Part shown: piece after piece, positions 35,219 through 46,846 of the stretch
How positions within the stretch are numbered: the first letter of the stretch is position 1
How the letters are laid out: every line of letters starts with the position of its first letter
Source: Cladobotryum mycophilum
Lineage: Eukaryota; Ascomycota; Sordariomycetes; Hypocreales; Hypocreaceae
Reading direction: 5' to 3'
NCBI GenBank assembly: GCA_036429605.1
Contig: JAVFKD010000016.1
Coordinates: 248,001-312,000 of the forward strand
Length of the DNA: 64,000 nt
Made by a program: the position numbers and the translations under genes
The notes under the pieces: model-generated
Database searches by the model: none
What the model was told of the DNA's origin: nothing
Seen by the model: only the letters and a program-made list of their open reading frames with translations

Positions 35219-36202
35219 GCCGCCACCAAAGCAGCCCCTCCCCAAACAACCCGCGGCCCCGCGCTACGGTGCGGCATGGGATCCTTGGAACTCAGCCTCG
35301 ACGGGACATCAAGTGCCGGAAAGTAATCCCGGTACCGGATGGAGAAACTCCCGCAGCAAGAAGCTCAACAGTCAGTTTGGTGCTGGTGACGGCTCTGGTG
35401 GAGATCGTTTGAGCGATACGTGGGGAGCTGGCTCGGAGGATTATGATGAACAAAGAAAGGCTCTGGTTCCGCGCAATATCAAGGACAGAAAGGGGCGGAG
35501 TGTAATGGACATGTTGAAGAAGCCCGGATTGATGCGGCGGACATTGGAACAAGGTTCCGACCCCAAGAAATCAATGGCAGGTGCTCTACTGCTAGCTAAA
35601 GGGTTGACCGGAGACGAGGCCCTCATGGAGAAGAGACGACTAGAAGATGAGGAAAAGGAAGCTCAAATCAGATCCAGGGGTATTTTCGACGGTGTTGTCA
35701 TCTATGTTAATGGGAGCACTTTCCCCCTAGTATCTGACCACAAGCTAAAGCAAATTCTGAGCGAAAACGGCGGCATAGTTTCCTTGAACTTGGGGCGGCG
35801 AAGAGTCACACACGTCATTCTTGGGCGACCGAATGGGGCCGGGCCAGGTGCCGGCGGCGGGCTTGCTGCTGGAAAGATGGAAAAGGAGATTAAGAAGATT
35901 GGCGGTGCTGGTGTCAGGTTTATCGGCGTTGAATGGTATGAACTCAAAGTCCCATTCGACTAACCTGCCCTTTTCACTTGACTCTTGTTGAGGAGAACCA
36001 AATGACGCCGAGATTTTTTTTTTTTACTTTGTGATCTAACGTTGAGCTTAGGGTTCTAGAAAGCTTAAAGGCAGGCAAGAGGTTGCCAGAGGCACGGTTT
36101 TCTAATGTCAAGACAGCTCTCAAAGGTCAGGGAAGTGTATACGGGCTCTATTCCAAGCAAGCTCCTACAACTGGGCCATCAACATCTGCAGGCGGAGCCT
36201 GA
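35217..36202 (+). CDS. small BRCT-domain protein, REV1-like, 289 aa
   Basis: Two exons: 35217-35935 and 36052-36202. The first frame would end a few codons into the intron, but splicing at TG|GTATGA to TTAG|G recreates the conserved BRCT end VRFIGVEWVLESLKAGKRLP and adds EARFSNVK and GSVYGLYSK. The BRCT domain (about residues 158-255) reads GIFDGVVIYVNG, LKQILSENGG, RRVTHVILG and the GVEW tryptophan. This resembles the REV1 BRCT, yet no Y-family polymerase domain follows. The N-terminus is disordered with a conserved-looking VPRNIKDRKGRSVMDMLKKP segment. I infer a nuclear DNA-damage or replication accessory protein. The start codon lies at the end of an AAT repeat. Confidence 0.85.
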
Positions 36203-37713
36203 AAACAACCTACACGGAGGGGCAGTCATAAGTCTACCAACGACGTGCCAACGCATAGAAGACGGTCTGAACAGCTCGTTCACGGTCTATCCTAGCCTAA
36301 CACTTGAGGGATCAAGTGAAGCACAAGAAACTAGCCTTACGCATCACATGACGTTCTCTCTAGGTCGAGGAGCCGCAACAATCTAACCTCCTTTAGCACA
36401 TCTTGCGGCCGAAGTAACATCCTCTCCTCACACAGATGACCCTCACTCACCACTTGGCGGAAACACATTGTGCAAGTTAAACTCAACGGCACTTACCGTG
36501 CTCTACTACACACAAACGAGGGGGTAGCAGGCGGACTTGGGGATCATCCCGGAACTGGAGGCAACCATGGCCATTCAAGAGTTTTTATACTCTCTCACGT
36601 TACGAGATGACGGGATGGTGTTATTTATTCCAATGAAGCTTTCCCGCACTTTGTACATCCTTTTTCAATAGGGGTGGTTCAAGTGATGTACAAAACGAGC
36701 GGCGTGCAACATAACAGACCCTCGAACCGGGAATGACTCCCCAATTACGTCGCTCATTCAAAGCGAAAGAGTTGTGTGTTATGTCGTCGACCTTGCACAT
36801 CCCTCACCCTCTCTCAATAGCACAACTACTAAAAAGCAATCCCGGTCTACGCCCTCCCATCAATCCTCGTCTCAAATACAACAACTCCAAGTTTCAGCCA
36901 ACCGGTGCCGTTCCCTTGTCCCACTTCCGTATCGTCCCACAGCTCTTTAGAAAATCCCGTGCCCAATTCGGTCCCGAGAAGGAAGACCCCCACCTCCTTA
37001 TAAAAGAGGCGTCGTCACCCTCGGTCCTCCTTTCGGGGTTACACCAAACTCGTTGGAGACCATGGATCGCAAAAAAAGGTGTCTCACGGGATGGGAGCGC
37101 GCTACGGATGAAGGCGATGGGTTGGGGGGTTATAAATGTCTCTTTTTTTGTTTTTGTTTCCTACCGTCAATAATGTGATAACTGAGGTAGGACGGGAGAG
37201 GGAAAGAAAAGACAGATTAAAAGAAAAGTTGCTCGTGCTGTGTGCTGTGTGCGTGTGTGCGGTTGGTAGGACAGGTTAACGTTGCAAGTGCGTTTCGAGT
37301 TTGGAGATACGAAGGATGAGTTGGTTTGTTCTAGAATACGGGATGGGCTTGTTGTGGCTTATGAATTCGGGATAATAGGATTTGTGTTGGTAAGAGAAAA
37401 GAGTCATGAGAGAAAGAAGGGGGGGAGGCAAAGTTGTTGACATGGCCAAGGGTTAGGCACGTCTACATCCTCTAGGATGGAGCCCAAGGACCATAGCATT
37501 GAATTTACGACCGGAATGAAACAATCACCCTACCGCAGATTCACAATCATAATAGCTTGTTGTTTCTAGACAACTGTCCAGGTTCATGCCAAACATTAAC
37601 CCCCATAGGAAATCATCCTGTTATGCCTTGATTTTCACTTGACGTTCTCTGTAGCCTCATTACGCTTTATAGGGGGAACAACAATACATCGCTAATAACC
37701 AAACAATAGCTTC
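36203..37713. other. intergenic region between convergent genes
   Basis: 3' flanks of the BRCT gene and of the acyl-CoA synthetase gene. One open frame (36781-37173) is listed separately as a weak candidate. Otherwise nothing is seen. Confidence 0.5.
36781..37173 (+). CDS. possible small protein, 130 aa (weak)
   Basis: An open frame starting MSSTLHIPHPLSIAQLL and containing RPPINPRLKYNNSKF and RIVPQLFRKSRAQFG. Third positions lean to C/T, as in local genes, for the first 80 codons. No domain is recognised, the frame could extend 16 codons upstream, and it sits between two convergent genes, where a plus-strand gene would still fit. It may equally be chance. Confidence 0.25.
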   Translation: MSSTLHIPHPLSIAQLLKSNPGLRPPINPRLKYNNSKFQPTGAVPLSHFRIVPQLFRKSRAQFGPEKEDPHLLIKEASSPSVLLSGLHQTRWRPWIAKKGVSRDGSALRMKAMGWGVINVSFFVFVSYRQ

Positions 37714-40118
37714 CTACAACTTCGCCTTGGGCACTGCCGCATGGCCCTCGACCGCCGCATGTTTTTTCGCACCTCCCTTGTCGAAATACTCCTTTACCTT
37801 TGCCCTCGCCACCTCCACCACCGCCGCATCCTCAACCGTGCTCGGCACGGCAACCTCCTTATCAAACTCGCCCCTCGTCGCGTTCTCTACCAGCTCTCGC
37901 AACACGCGTCGTAGGGTCTTGCCCGAGCGTGTCTTGGGGATCATGCCCTTGCCCTGGATAATGCCGCCTAGCGAGGCAATCGCGCCAACTTGCTTGCGTA
38001 CGAGGTTCTGGATCTCGGCGCCGACATCAGCGTCTGGAATAGCGGATGTTGGGTGGGAGGGAGTAGAAAGGGTGATGAAAGCAAGTGGGAGTTGGCCCTT
38101 GAGGGCGTCGGGAATGCCAACGACACAGGCCTCGGCGACAAGAGGGTGAGAGGTGACGGCTTGCTCGATTCCGCCTGTGAATATGTCAGTATATGAAGTA
38201 TGCTTGGCGTAGATGTAGTGTCAAATATCATCATCTGAGGATAGAAAAAACTCACCGCTTGATAACCGATGGGCGCTCACATTGAGCACATCATCGTTCC
38301 TACTCATAACGTGTACGTATCCTTCCTCATCAATCCAGCCAGAGTCCCCTGTATCTATCCACTTGCCCTCAAACCTCTTCAAATACCCCTTGTAAAATCT
38401 ATCCTCATCCTCCCACAGCGTACGGAAGCCTGTAGGCGCAAGGGGCATGGCAAGCACAATGTTGCCCATGGTGGCTCGGTCCACCTCATTACCTTGCTCA
38501 TCTACCACCCGCACATCGAATCCGGGCATTGCTTTTCCTGCACTGCCAGGCTTGATGTGAGGGGGCGCGTGATCTCGGATGGTGGTTTGTCGATCATGGG
38601 CCGCGTGCGGGACGAGGGCTCGACCGGTGATGGGCGAGCCGGCTTCGGTAGACCACCAGTTATCAATTACATGGGACGAAGGGGCACCATATTGATCCAA
38701 GAGATTTTGATACATAGATATCAGAGTAGGCTCAGAACGCTCCCCTGCGAGGAAGAGGGCCTTGAGAGATCGCAAACCACCGCGTTGGCCGATCTGAGAG
38801 AGAAGCTTGTTCTCCGGGTCATCTCGCTTGATAGCTCGAAGGGCCGTCGGAGCTGTGAACATGGTGTTGACCTTGTACTCTTCGACGACTCTCCAAAATG
38901 CTGAAGCATCTGGTGTGCCTACGGGTTTGCCCTCGTATAGAACCGTAGAAGCGCCTGCGAGGAGCGGCGCGTATACGATGTATGAGTGGCCCACAACCCA
39001 GCCAATATCCGATGCCGTAAAGACGACATCTCCAGGGCCATGGATGCCGAAGATGTAGCTCATAGACAACTGAAGGCCGACAGCATGGCCACCAGCATCT
39101 CGCAATACACCCTTTGGTACACCTGTGGTGCCAGAAGTGTGGATGATGTAAACGGGATCCGTGCTCTTGACAGGAACGCATTCCGCCTTGACGCCTCTGG
39201 CACGGGCGCTTTTGACAACACTTTGCCAACTCGCTTGACCAGCACTGCGATCCGTGGGGTGCCAGCTAACTTGATCGCGCTGCCAAACGAGGGTGCGGGG
39301 CGGCTTGTGAGTGGCTATCCTGATGGCCTCTTCGACGAGAGGGCGGTACGGGATGGGCGGCTTGTTTCCGTCGATACCGCATGAAGCAGTGAGGAGAGCA
39401 ACGGGCCTGCAGGCATCTATACGCTGTGCCAGGGCATTGGGAGCGAATCCTCCGAAAACAATTGAGTGGATTGCGCCAAGGCGGTTAATGGCCATGATTC
39501 CAATCAAAGCTGCCGGGATCATAGGCACTGCAAACGGTCAGATATCAAGCAGCGCATAATGTATACATGAAACTCACTGTAGAGCATAACAACGTCTCCC
39601 TTTTTCACGCCCTGTTCTCTCAATGCTCCAGCAAGGACCTCGACCTCTTCGAGAAGTTGACTGTAAGTATAGCTCTCTTTCGTGTTTGATACCGGGCTAT
39701 CATAGTAAATAGCGACCTCATTGCCCTTGCCTGCTTCAACATGTCTGTCCACGCAATTGTAACACGTGGATATCTCCCCCTCGGGAAACCAAACCCAGCT
39801 ATCATGACTGATACCGCTCTTGAGCTTCGTCTCCGTGAGCTTCAGCGTTGAGCTAGGCTTTTTGTGCCAGAAAAGATGGTCGGCCTGCTTCGCCCAGAAA
39901 TCCTGCGGATTCTCTAAACTGTGTCTCAGGACGTCGTCCTGGACATGAGTGCTGCCCTTTCCCGACATGTTGCGCTGCCAATTGATGACAAAAGCGGCGC
40001 GCCCGATAAGAGATTTAGGCCGGTTGGGCAAAGCAAAGGAGCATCGAGCAATCGTTTGGTGGCTTTGTTGTTGTTGAAGCTTAAGCGGCCGGGCCAAGCT
40101 CCGGATGTAGGCGTACAT
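37714..40118 (-). CDS. short-chain acyl-CoA synthetase, propionyl-CoA synthetase/ACSS3-like, 757 aa
   Basis: Three exons: 39578-40118, 38256-39527 and 37714-38174 (introns 50 and 81 nt). Adenylate-forming motifs are all present: HTSGTTGVPKGVLRDAGGHA, ASDIGWVVGHSYIVY, DNWWSTEAGSPITG, WIDTGDSGWIDEEGYVHVM, RNDDVLNVSAHRLSSG and the catalytic-lysine motif KTRSGKTLRR. The ACAS_N-like region (DFWAKQADHLFWHKKP, NCVDRHVEAGKG) and overall pattern match PrpE/ACSS3 rather than Acs1. The reaction is ATP plus a short acid (propionate, possibly acetate or butyrate) plus CoA to acyl-CoA. The first 50 residues carry no acidic residue and many Arg/Lys, like a mitochondrial presequence, with a second Met at 51. 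The last three residues are AKL, a permitted peroxisomal PTS1. It is convergent with the BRCT gene. Confidence 0.92.
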
Positions 40119-42153
40119 GGAAGCCCTTATAAGCCCTCCAGCGATTTTGCGGGAAGCACTATCCAGGCATGGAGCAGGTTTCTTGACGACCTCGGTTATT
40201 ATAGTAGTCCGACGGGCTTACGGTCAGTCGGTCGGTGAAGCTCTGGATAACAGGAGCTCAGCATATTTCGATAGGCCAGCAGATTGAGTCGGAGCTGGTG
40301 GAGCTGCGCTCTAGCCAGGGGAGTATTGGATGTCTCGGGCTGCTTCCCTTGCTCCGGTTGTCGACCGTTGGGCGGTTACTGGTGACTTCCCCGCAAAATG
40401 GCGCCGGCATCTCATTCTACGACGCGGCATTGGAGTGATGACGCCCAGAGCGAGTCAGTGGGCGATGTGCAATTCGTGACATTGTTCTTGATGAAGGGAA
40501 AGGGGTTTGAGCTTTCTTATTTTTCCTTTTTCTCATGTTGATTCTATTTGTGCGTTTTGAGAGCATGAAAAGGCAAGAACAACACCGTGCTCTTTCCATA
40601 TTTAACTAGGTTGAGTATCGAAAACAATACACCAACAAGGCATCATAGCTTTAGAATATAATAGAATTGAACCCATTATAAATTAAAGATGAATGAATGA
40701 TCCCGATAATTACTAGAGCCAAATTAAAGTTGATTATCTAAAATGTCACTTGATAACACTTAGGGCGACAAAAGTGTTGAGCGGTGAGGTTGAATCCAGC
40801 GATATAGGGTAGCCCTTCCTTACCTCTACAACGGTGCAACTTGGCCATGTCGGTTCGAACACGCTACAGCGATGGATGGCACTACATTCTCCCCTCCAGT
40901 ATACCTGTAGTTCAAATTAGGTAGCCAGATCAAGCCATGCACGTGGGAGAAGGAAAAGACTGCCGGGATCAGAACCCATAACAAGGTACTTGATCAATAA
41001 GACCCGAGAAACAGACAGAAACAGACAGAAACAAAAGAAACAAATAGGTATAGAAGAAATGGATAGAAATCTTAAAAATTAAAAGATATAATAACTGCGA
41101 ATCTGTCTTCCATGCTCAGCGTTCTGGTGTTTATTTTCCATCCCTTGTCATGCAAGAAACCCAATAGTTCACGATGAAGCATTTCAAGACTATGCAAAGC
41201 CCACGCTACCGCAATGTCCGCCAACCGCAAGTGGCCTCACAATGATAAAAAACAAAAAAAAGGCCAAAGGGTCCGAGAATTGCCGTGATTAGGAACGGCA
41301 CGACTTGCTTGCTGAGCATGACCAAAAGAACGGGGCCGAAGGATCCAAGGATCGGGTGCATGCAAGCATGGTGGTAGGAACAAGGAGAGATCAAGGCTGC
41401 GATCTGGAACTGAGTGATGGATGGCCATATACGAGGAACTCCAATTAGCTGCCAACACCACCTCACTACATGGATTAACCAAGACAAATCACCATCGACA
41501 TTCTCGTACACGGGACTGGAAAAATGGCTTAAAGGTGCCGGGCCAAAACTGACCTCTCAGCAATGCTTGCATACCAGGACTATCTACATAGCAGGCTTGC
41601 CAACACTGATTCAATTGACAAGAGGCCATAAACACGCCCAGCAAAAAAGGGGGGTCCATTCTACCCAAAGATCCAGGAAACACCACTCCAGGCAAAACGG
41701 AAACGAAACAAGCCAGTGCAGAGATGAAAAACAATTCTCGAGGGTTGGAATGCGTCTTTAGATTTTGTCAAAAGAAGAATAAGGGGCGGGAGAGCGCGAG
41801 AGGATCATGACAAACTCCCCCGGAAACCTAGTAATGAAGACAACATTGTATTCCCAGTCCCCGAAAAGACCGCACACGCAATAATGCATCTTGCCGTGGG
41901 CGACCCATGAAAATATCCTCCAAACACCGCTATGTCCGTGTATCCCAAAAAAAAGTTCATACACTTCAAAGACCTTCCCATTGCTTCCATCACACGTAAA
42001 CCAAGAAAAGAACCTCCAACGCTTTGCTTCGTATACTCATGTGGCTAATGTGTACTCGAAGACCCCCACTGACGAAGATCCAAGAAAGTTATGTCCAAGA
42101 AAAAAGTCGCAGGGCGTGAAGTTGATCCGAGGTGTTTTGATTATTTAACTGAT
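40119..42153. other. intergenic region with a degenerate repeat copy
   Basis: Promoter of the acyl-CoA synthetase gene and 3' flank of the CCG-6-like gene. It includes one copy of a dispersed repeat (40940-41137). Short hydrophobic frames at 41206-41511 (minus) lack family support. Confidence 0.5.
40940..41137 (+). repeat. dispersed repeat, copy A
   Basis: It aligns colinearly with 49531-49774: a first block around GGGATCAGA, CAAGGTAC and GAGAAACAGACAGAA, and a second block (ATAATAACTGCGAATCTGTC and on) with 31 of 37 positions identical. The element type is not recognisable. Confidence 0.6.
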
Positions 42154-42719
42154 TTACAGGAGGAAAGCAGCGAGACCGACAAGACCGGCCAGGCCAGCGC
42201 CGGAGAGGGCGACAGCCTTGCCAGCACCGTTGGTGGGGACGGTGGTAGGACCAACGGGGATGACACCAGTGCCAGTGCTAGCAGGGGCGGTAGGAGTGGC
42301 CATGGGGACAGTGGAGTTGGTGTAGCCACCGCTGTTACGTATTAGATGCAATTCCATATTTTGACCAAGATCTGGCGATGCCGGTGAGGTGAGGTTGGGT
42401 TCAAACGTACCAGGTGTGGCAGGCAACAACGCTGCTGGTGATGACTGGGCGGGTGATGGTGCAAGGGCAGTCAGTGATGGTCAGAGTGGTGGGCTATCGA
42501 ATCCTTGTCAGCTGATTTGTTGCAGAAACCCATGTCTCTTCATTTAGATCCTCATACCTCGGTGACGGTGTAGGTCTTGGTGCCGTGGGTGATCTCGGTG
42601 GCACCAGGACAGAAGGTGGTGTAGACATCGACAACCTCAGTGACAACGGTGGCGTTGCCACCATAGTGGGCAGAGGCGCCAGCGGCAGCGGCGAGGACGA
42701 CGGCAGCAGTGAACTTCAT
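42154..42719 (-). CDS. ccg-6: CCG-6-like GPI-anchored cell wall protein, 140 aa
   Basis: Three exons: 42558-42719, 42411-42493 and 42154-42331 (introns 64 and 79 nt). An N-terminal signal peptide (MKFTAAVVLAAAAGASA) is followed by a Thr/Val-rich region: VVTEVVDVYTTFCPGATEI, THGTKTYTVTE, then TLTITDCPCTITRPV and VVACHTCGG. The C-terminus NGAGKAVALSG followed by AGLAGLVGLAAFLL is a GPI-addition signal. The CPG...YTVTE...ITDCPCT pattern is that of Neurospora clock-controlled gene 6 and its abundant conidial/hyphal wall homologues. A secreted, wall-attached structural protein is inferred. The orthology is by recognised pattern, not by a search. Its upstream region holds GA microsatellites and CT-rich tracts. 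Confidence 0.82.
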
Positions 42720-45700
42720 TTTGTCGGTAGGTAGTAAAAGAGGATTAAACTCGTTTAAAAATTAGGTATAGATGCGTTGGTAAGGCGTTGTTGATTGTTG
42801 ATTAACGAATGAAATTGACTGACGAGTCAAGGTATTGTTGTTTTGTGCTAAGCGAGCGTGTGTGTGTGGGTGAGGAAGAAGAGAGAAAGAGAGAAGAGAC
42901 GAGGGGGGATGGGGCATGGAGATGTCCATCTTTATACCAATCTTGCGGGAACTGGGACAGGACAGAGGAGAGCAAGGAAAACAGGACCATGCCGATCAAG
43001 GCCAACCAATCCAAGTCAAAAGCAAGGGGTGGGCTGCTGCGACTGGGGGGTTACTGCCTGTGCGAGATGCAGGGGATGCAGGGGGGTCTGGGAACAGTAA
43101 CTCCGTATCTAGCCCGTCAAGAACAACAACTGATTTTGACTGAGTGAATACTTGCAAAGGAGAGAGAGAGAGAGAGAAAGAGAAAGAGTCCAAGACACAC
43201 ACTCGGACTGGTTTAGTTGAGTAGTAGCCGCGTTGGATGAGCAGCCACACAATCAAACCCTTCTATTCCCGCCCCTCCCTTTGCACTGCACTGCACCCCT
43301 TATTGGTGGTGGTGGTGGTGTTGTTGGATGGATGCATGGATCTCTGTTTGTATCGGGTGCTCGGAGACGCGATGCAATGCAAGTATCAAAAGCAAATAAG
43401 CATAGTGGAATGCCAGTTATAGCTACACGTATGCTAACTTTTATATCGGATGACTTATTGCAGTACTAGACAACATGCAAATAGCAAGATTAGTATTCAC
43501 TATAATTTCCATTCAGGTATGTACATAATTCCCATTTGGTAGGCAAATCTACCTCATGTTGAATACAAGTCAACATGCAATGGATTCCTTTTCTTTCTCA
43601 TTATCACCATCATCATATTCTTCCTCTTCTCTCAAGTAAACAATGCAGCAACTTGTTTCACCCCCTCATTCACATCTGCCTCCCTCCCCATCTTGGAAAC
43701 GGCCCGCCGCCTGCATCTCATATCCCCCCCCGTGGGCTTGCCAATCTTGATAAAATCTGCAAGTTCAATGACCTTGCCACGCCGTCTCCGAATCAAAGCT
43801 TCGAGACACGGACAAACTGGGGACAAATCAATTAATTATAGTCGTGCATCCATATTTTATCCTACCTCTTTCTTGCTTTTTTGCTTCTTTTTTCAGGGGA
43901 GAGGACAGACAGACGAACGACAGACGGACAGTCTAGGGAATCCCTAAATGACCCATCGCAGCCCTTTTAGTGGCACACCCTCCACTACGACAGTAAACCG
44001 CTCGGCGCTAATGCAGGAACAACAACTGGCTTCCAAGTTTGTCCCTCGTGTCAACTCCTTTTACCCGTTCCCTCCATCCCACTAGATGCTTGTAGGCACA
44101 TACAAGTACATACGTTGGATCAGATGCAAATTTTACCGCCCGATAACACTTTGGAAATCAGTTGTCAGCATTACCGTGCATGCATACATACTCCTCATTC
44201 CTCAAAAAGGAAGGGATAAAATAACACTGACCTTTTTTTTTTTTGACTCGGATCACCAGACAAAGTCTCGTATGCAAGGGAACTCACCGTCGCCTTGCAA
44301 GCAAGAGCCGCATCGCATTGCATCGCATCGTACGACTGACTGGAATGAATAGACAATGGATAGCTGAAAAGGGGGTGCTCAACTGCAAGGGGGGCGTGTC
44401 AATCTGATTTCCCATTGATTCCAAGGCAGAGAGCGATCACCCGAACACTTTACTCCGTACCAAGCAAACAAATAAGCAAATAAACAAGGCGACGGGACAG
44501 CTTTTGTCTCCCAAGTACGTGGCCTTCTGTAAATTAGCGAATCATCCACTGAAGCGACCCGGATGAATCCTGATTTGCTGCAGGCGCGCCCAACCCTCGA
44601 CCGCCCCATGTCTCCCGGGCCCTCTTTGCTAATTTCCCAAGGACCCAGAAGGCTTCCTTTAGCCAACAAACTGTGAATCCATGGCATGGACACCTACAAG
44701 TACATACTTGTAATACGGATTATTACTATTTGTGTTGTTGGTGCCGCCATGTCTCGTCTTCTTCTTCCCTTATCATGGCGGCTTGCCAGGTTGGTCAACG
44801 GCACGTTTCCCGCTTCTTCAGGTCGGCCACTGTCGGACTTGTGAGAAAGGAGCCCGGTAATTAAGCCTCAGTACATACTTGTATGTATTGAGCACGAGTT
44901 CCCTGCGTATCCAAATGAAGATCCTTCCCCAGAACGAGAGTGAGCACAGTTGATGTTAATTTTATCTGACCCCCCTGACCAGTCTCCAAGGTGGAGGGTC
45001 AGATCCTGATCTGGCTTCCCGCTTCTCCGTCGTCTTCTTCTTCTTCTTCTACTTTCTTTTTGTTTTGCAGTCTTTTATGGCCCACATGAGTTCGGTGATG
45101 GATCGTCGGCAAGGGTTTGTTTGCCAAGCTTTTGCTTTCTTGCTTACAGGATCGTCCCTTTTTTTCTTTTTTCGGCGGCTTGGTCCTGCATTACTGTATC
45201 TCTAACTATAGTCTACCTTGTTGCGACACCGAACAACACCCAATAACCTTCTACTCAGAACAACATGGACAGCTGTGGCACACGAGTTAATTTGCCATTC
45301 CGTAGCCACCAATGCCAGTCGCCGACGGTCCTATACACTTAAAAGCCTTCATCTCCTCTCCGGCAAACCGGGTCATCCGCCCGAGGCATTCAAAATCGTC
45401 AAGGCTATCCCTCTGTTGGATTGGAGCAACCGACCCTTGCTTCGTTGGCACTCCGGCCCACTGTTGGGGTAGCATCTTCCAATTTCCACCACCATCGCCC
45501 ACCACCGACCGGCCGATTTCTTTTGGTAGTAGGCCGTGATACGATACTATCGGCCCCTATAGAACAAGGATCTACTTGGCGGAAGCTCGATAAAGCTACG
45601 GGGCGTCGCCCGATGGCCGCGTATTTGTTTGCAACGTGTGAGTGAGTGCGGTAGGTATTGATTTCTGTCCGTATTCAATGGGATTCCGCCCAAGGGAGCA

Positions 45701-46846
45701 TGTGCTGTTGGTTCGAGTTTGGGGCAGGGCGAGATACGAGTGACTATTGTTAAACACGAACTGAATCATATCACATTGCATCACCAACCACAACGACAAA
45801 GACATTGCATCTTCACGAGTTGGAATGGCGAGGGAGTGCTCCGTATGAGAATCTACCCGAACTAAAAACAAACCCCTTCGAAACGCGCCGAAGCCGTAAA
45901 GCCGTCGGTGTGATGTTTTGTTTTGTTTTGTTGGCTCTGTTCTTTCCCCTCCAACAAACCTGTCTTGAATCTCCACGTAGCTTGCAGAATAGCTCTGAAT
46001 CCAAGCGCCTTTGTTTTACATCTCTTTTCTTCCCTTCTCTCGTTCCAAAAAAGCCTAGACCATGAAGCTTGACCGCCCATGGGCGAAAGGAAGACTTGTT
46101 TTTGTTTGATGCCTCCGATGACTCGCCGACATTATCATCGTTTTGCGTCAAGTTGGCTTCTTTGCTACATGTTTATCATGGGCTGATTCAGTCCCATCAA
46201 TTGATGGGAACAATCTTAGTGACCCCCGACTTGCGGATGTACCCGACTTCCGGGGCGTGTGCTGGTGATGCAGGTTGTGACATGCCATCGCTCCGCAGAC
46301 TTGACGCTCGAGATGATGCATTCGCCTTGTTGATGAAGGCAGAAGAACCATATCCAAGTTCAATGTAGGTACAAATTCATACCAGCACGATTCCAGCAAC
46401 CATAGCGACTCGCAAATATATCCTTTGAGCTAGACTCAAAAAAGAATATAATGCATCGCCATGATTCCAGCTTGTTCTGTGCCAACAAGCCACGCGAGAA
46501 GTTACCAGAATATTCATATATCTGGTCTACAATGAATTCGTTGACAAATCCCAGGCTTGGAATGACAGTCCGCAGACGGTGCGGAGTTTTCGGATCCCAT
46601 GGAAACTACCTGGATATGGAAGTAGAAGCGGAGGGAAAGACGACATTTCTCCTCAGCTTACTAATTGAATGAATGTATGGATGTACTTTGGTTGATCAAA
46701 GGTTTTGTTGAGTTTAACCATTGCAGAAGCATCGACATCATTGCATCATCTCCTTTGACTACATATATCCCTCAATTTCCCCCGGATACTAGAAGCATCA
46801 CTCTATAGGAAGAAAGAAGAAAAAAGTAGCAAAAACACTAGGAAAA
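42720..46846. other. 4.1-kb gene-free region
   Basis: Promoter of the CCG-6-like gene, including a (GA) tract near 43159-43187 and a GGT tract near 43303-43320, then noncoding DNA up to the quinone oxidoreductase gene. It contains four copies of TACTTGTA/TACAAGTA, two of them paired as an inverted repeat (44695-44712), another palindrome (44872-44887), and two copies of ACTCCGTA (43100, 44452). No open frame has support. Confidence 0.5.

Noticed and set aside
41206..41511. 101-codon minus-strand hydrophobic frame downstream of the CCG-6-like gene
   Set aside because: Apparent membrane-like stretch without family signature or codon bias; probably 3' flanking sequence.
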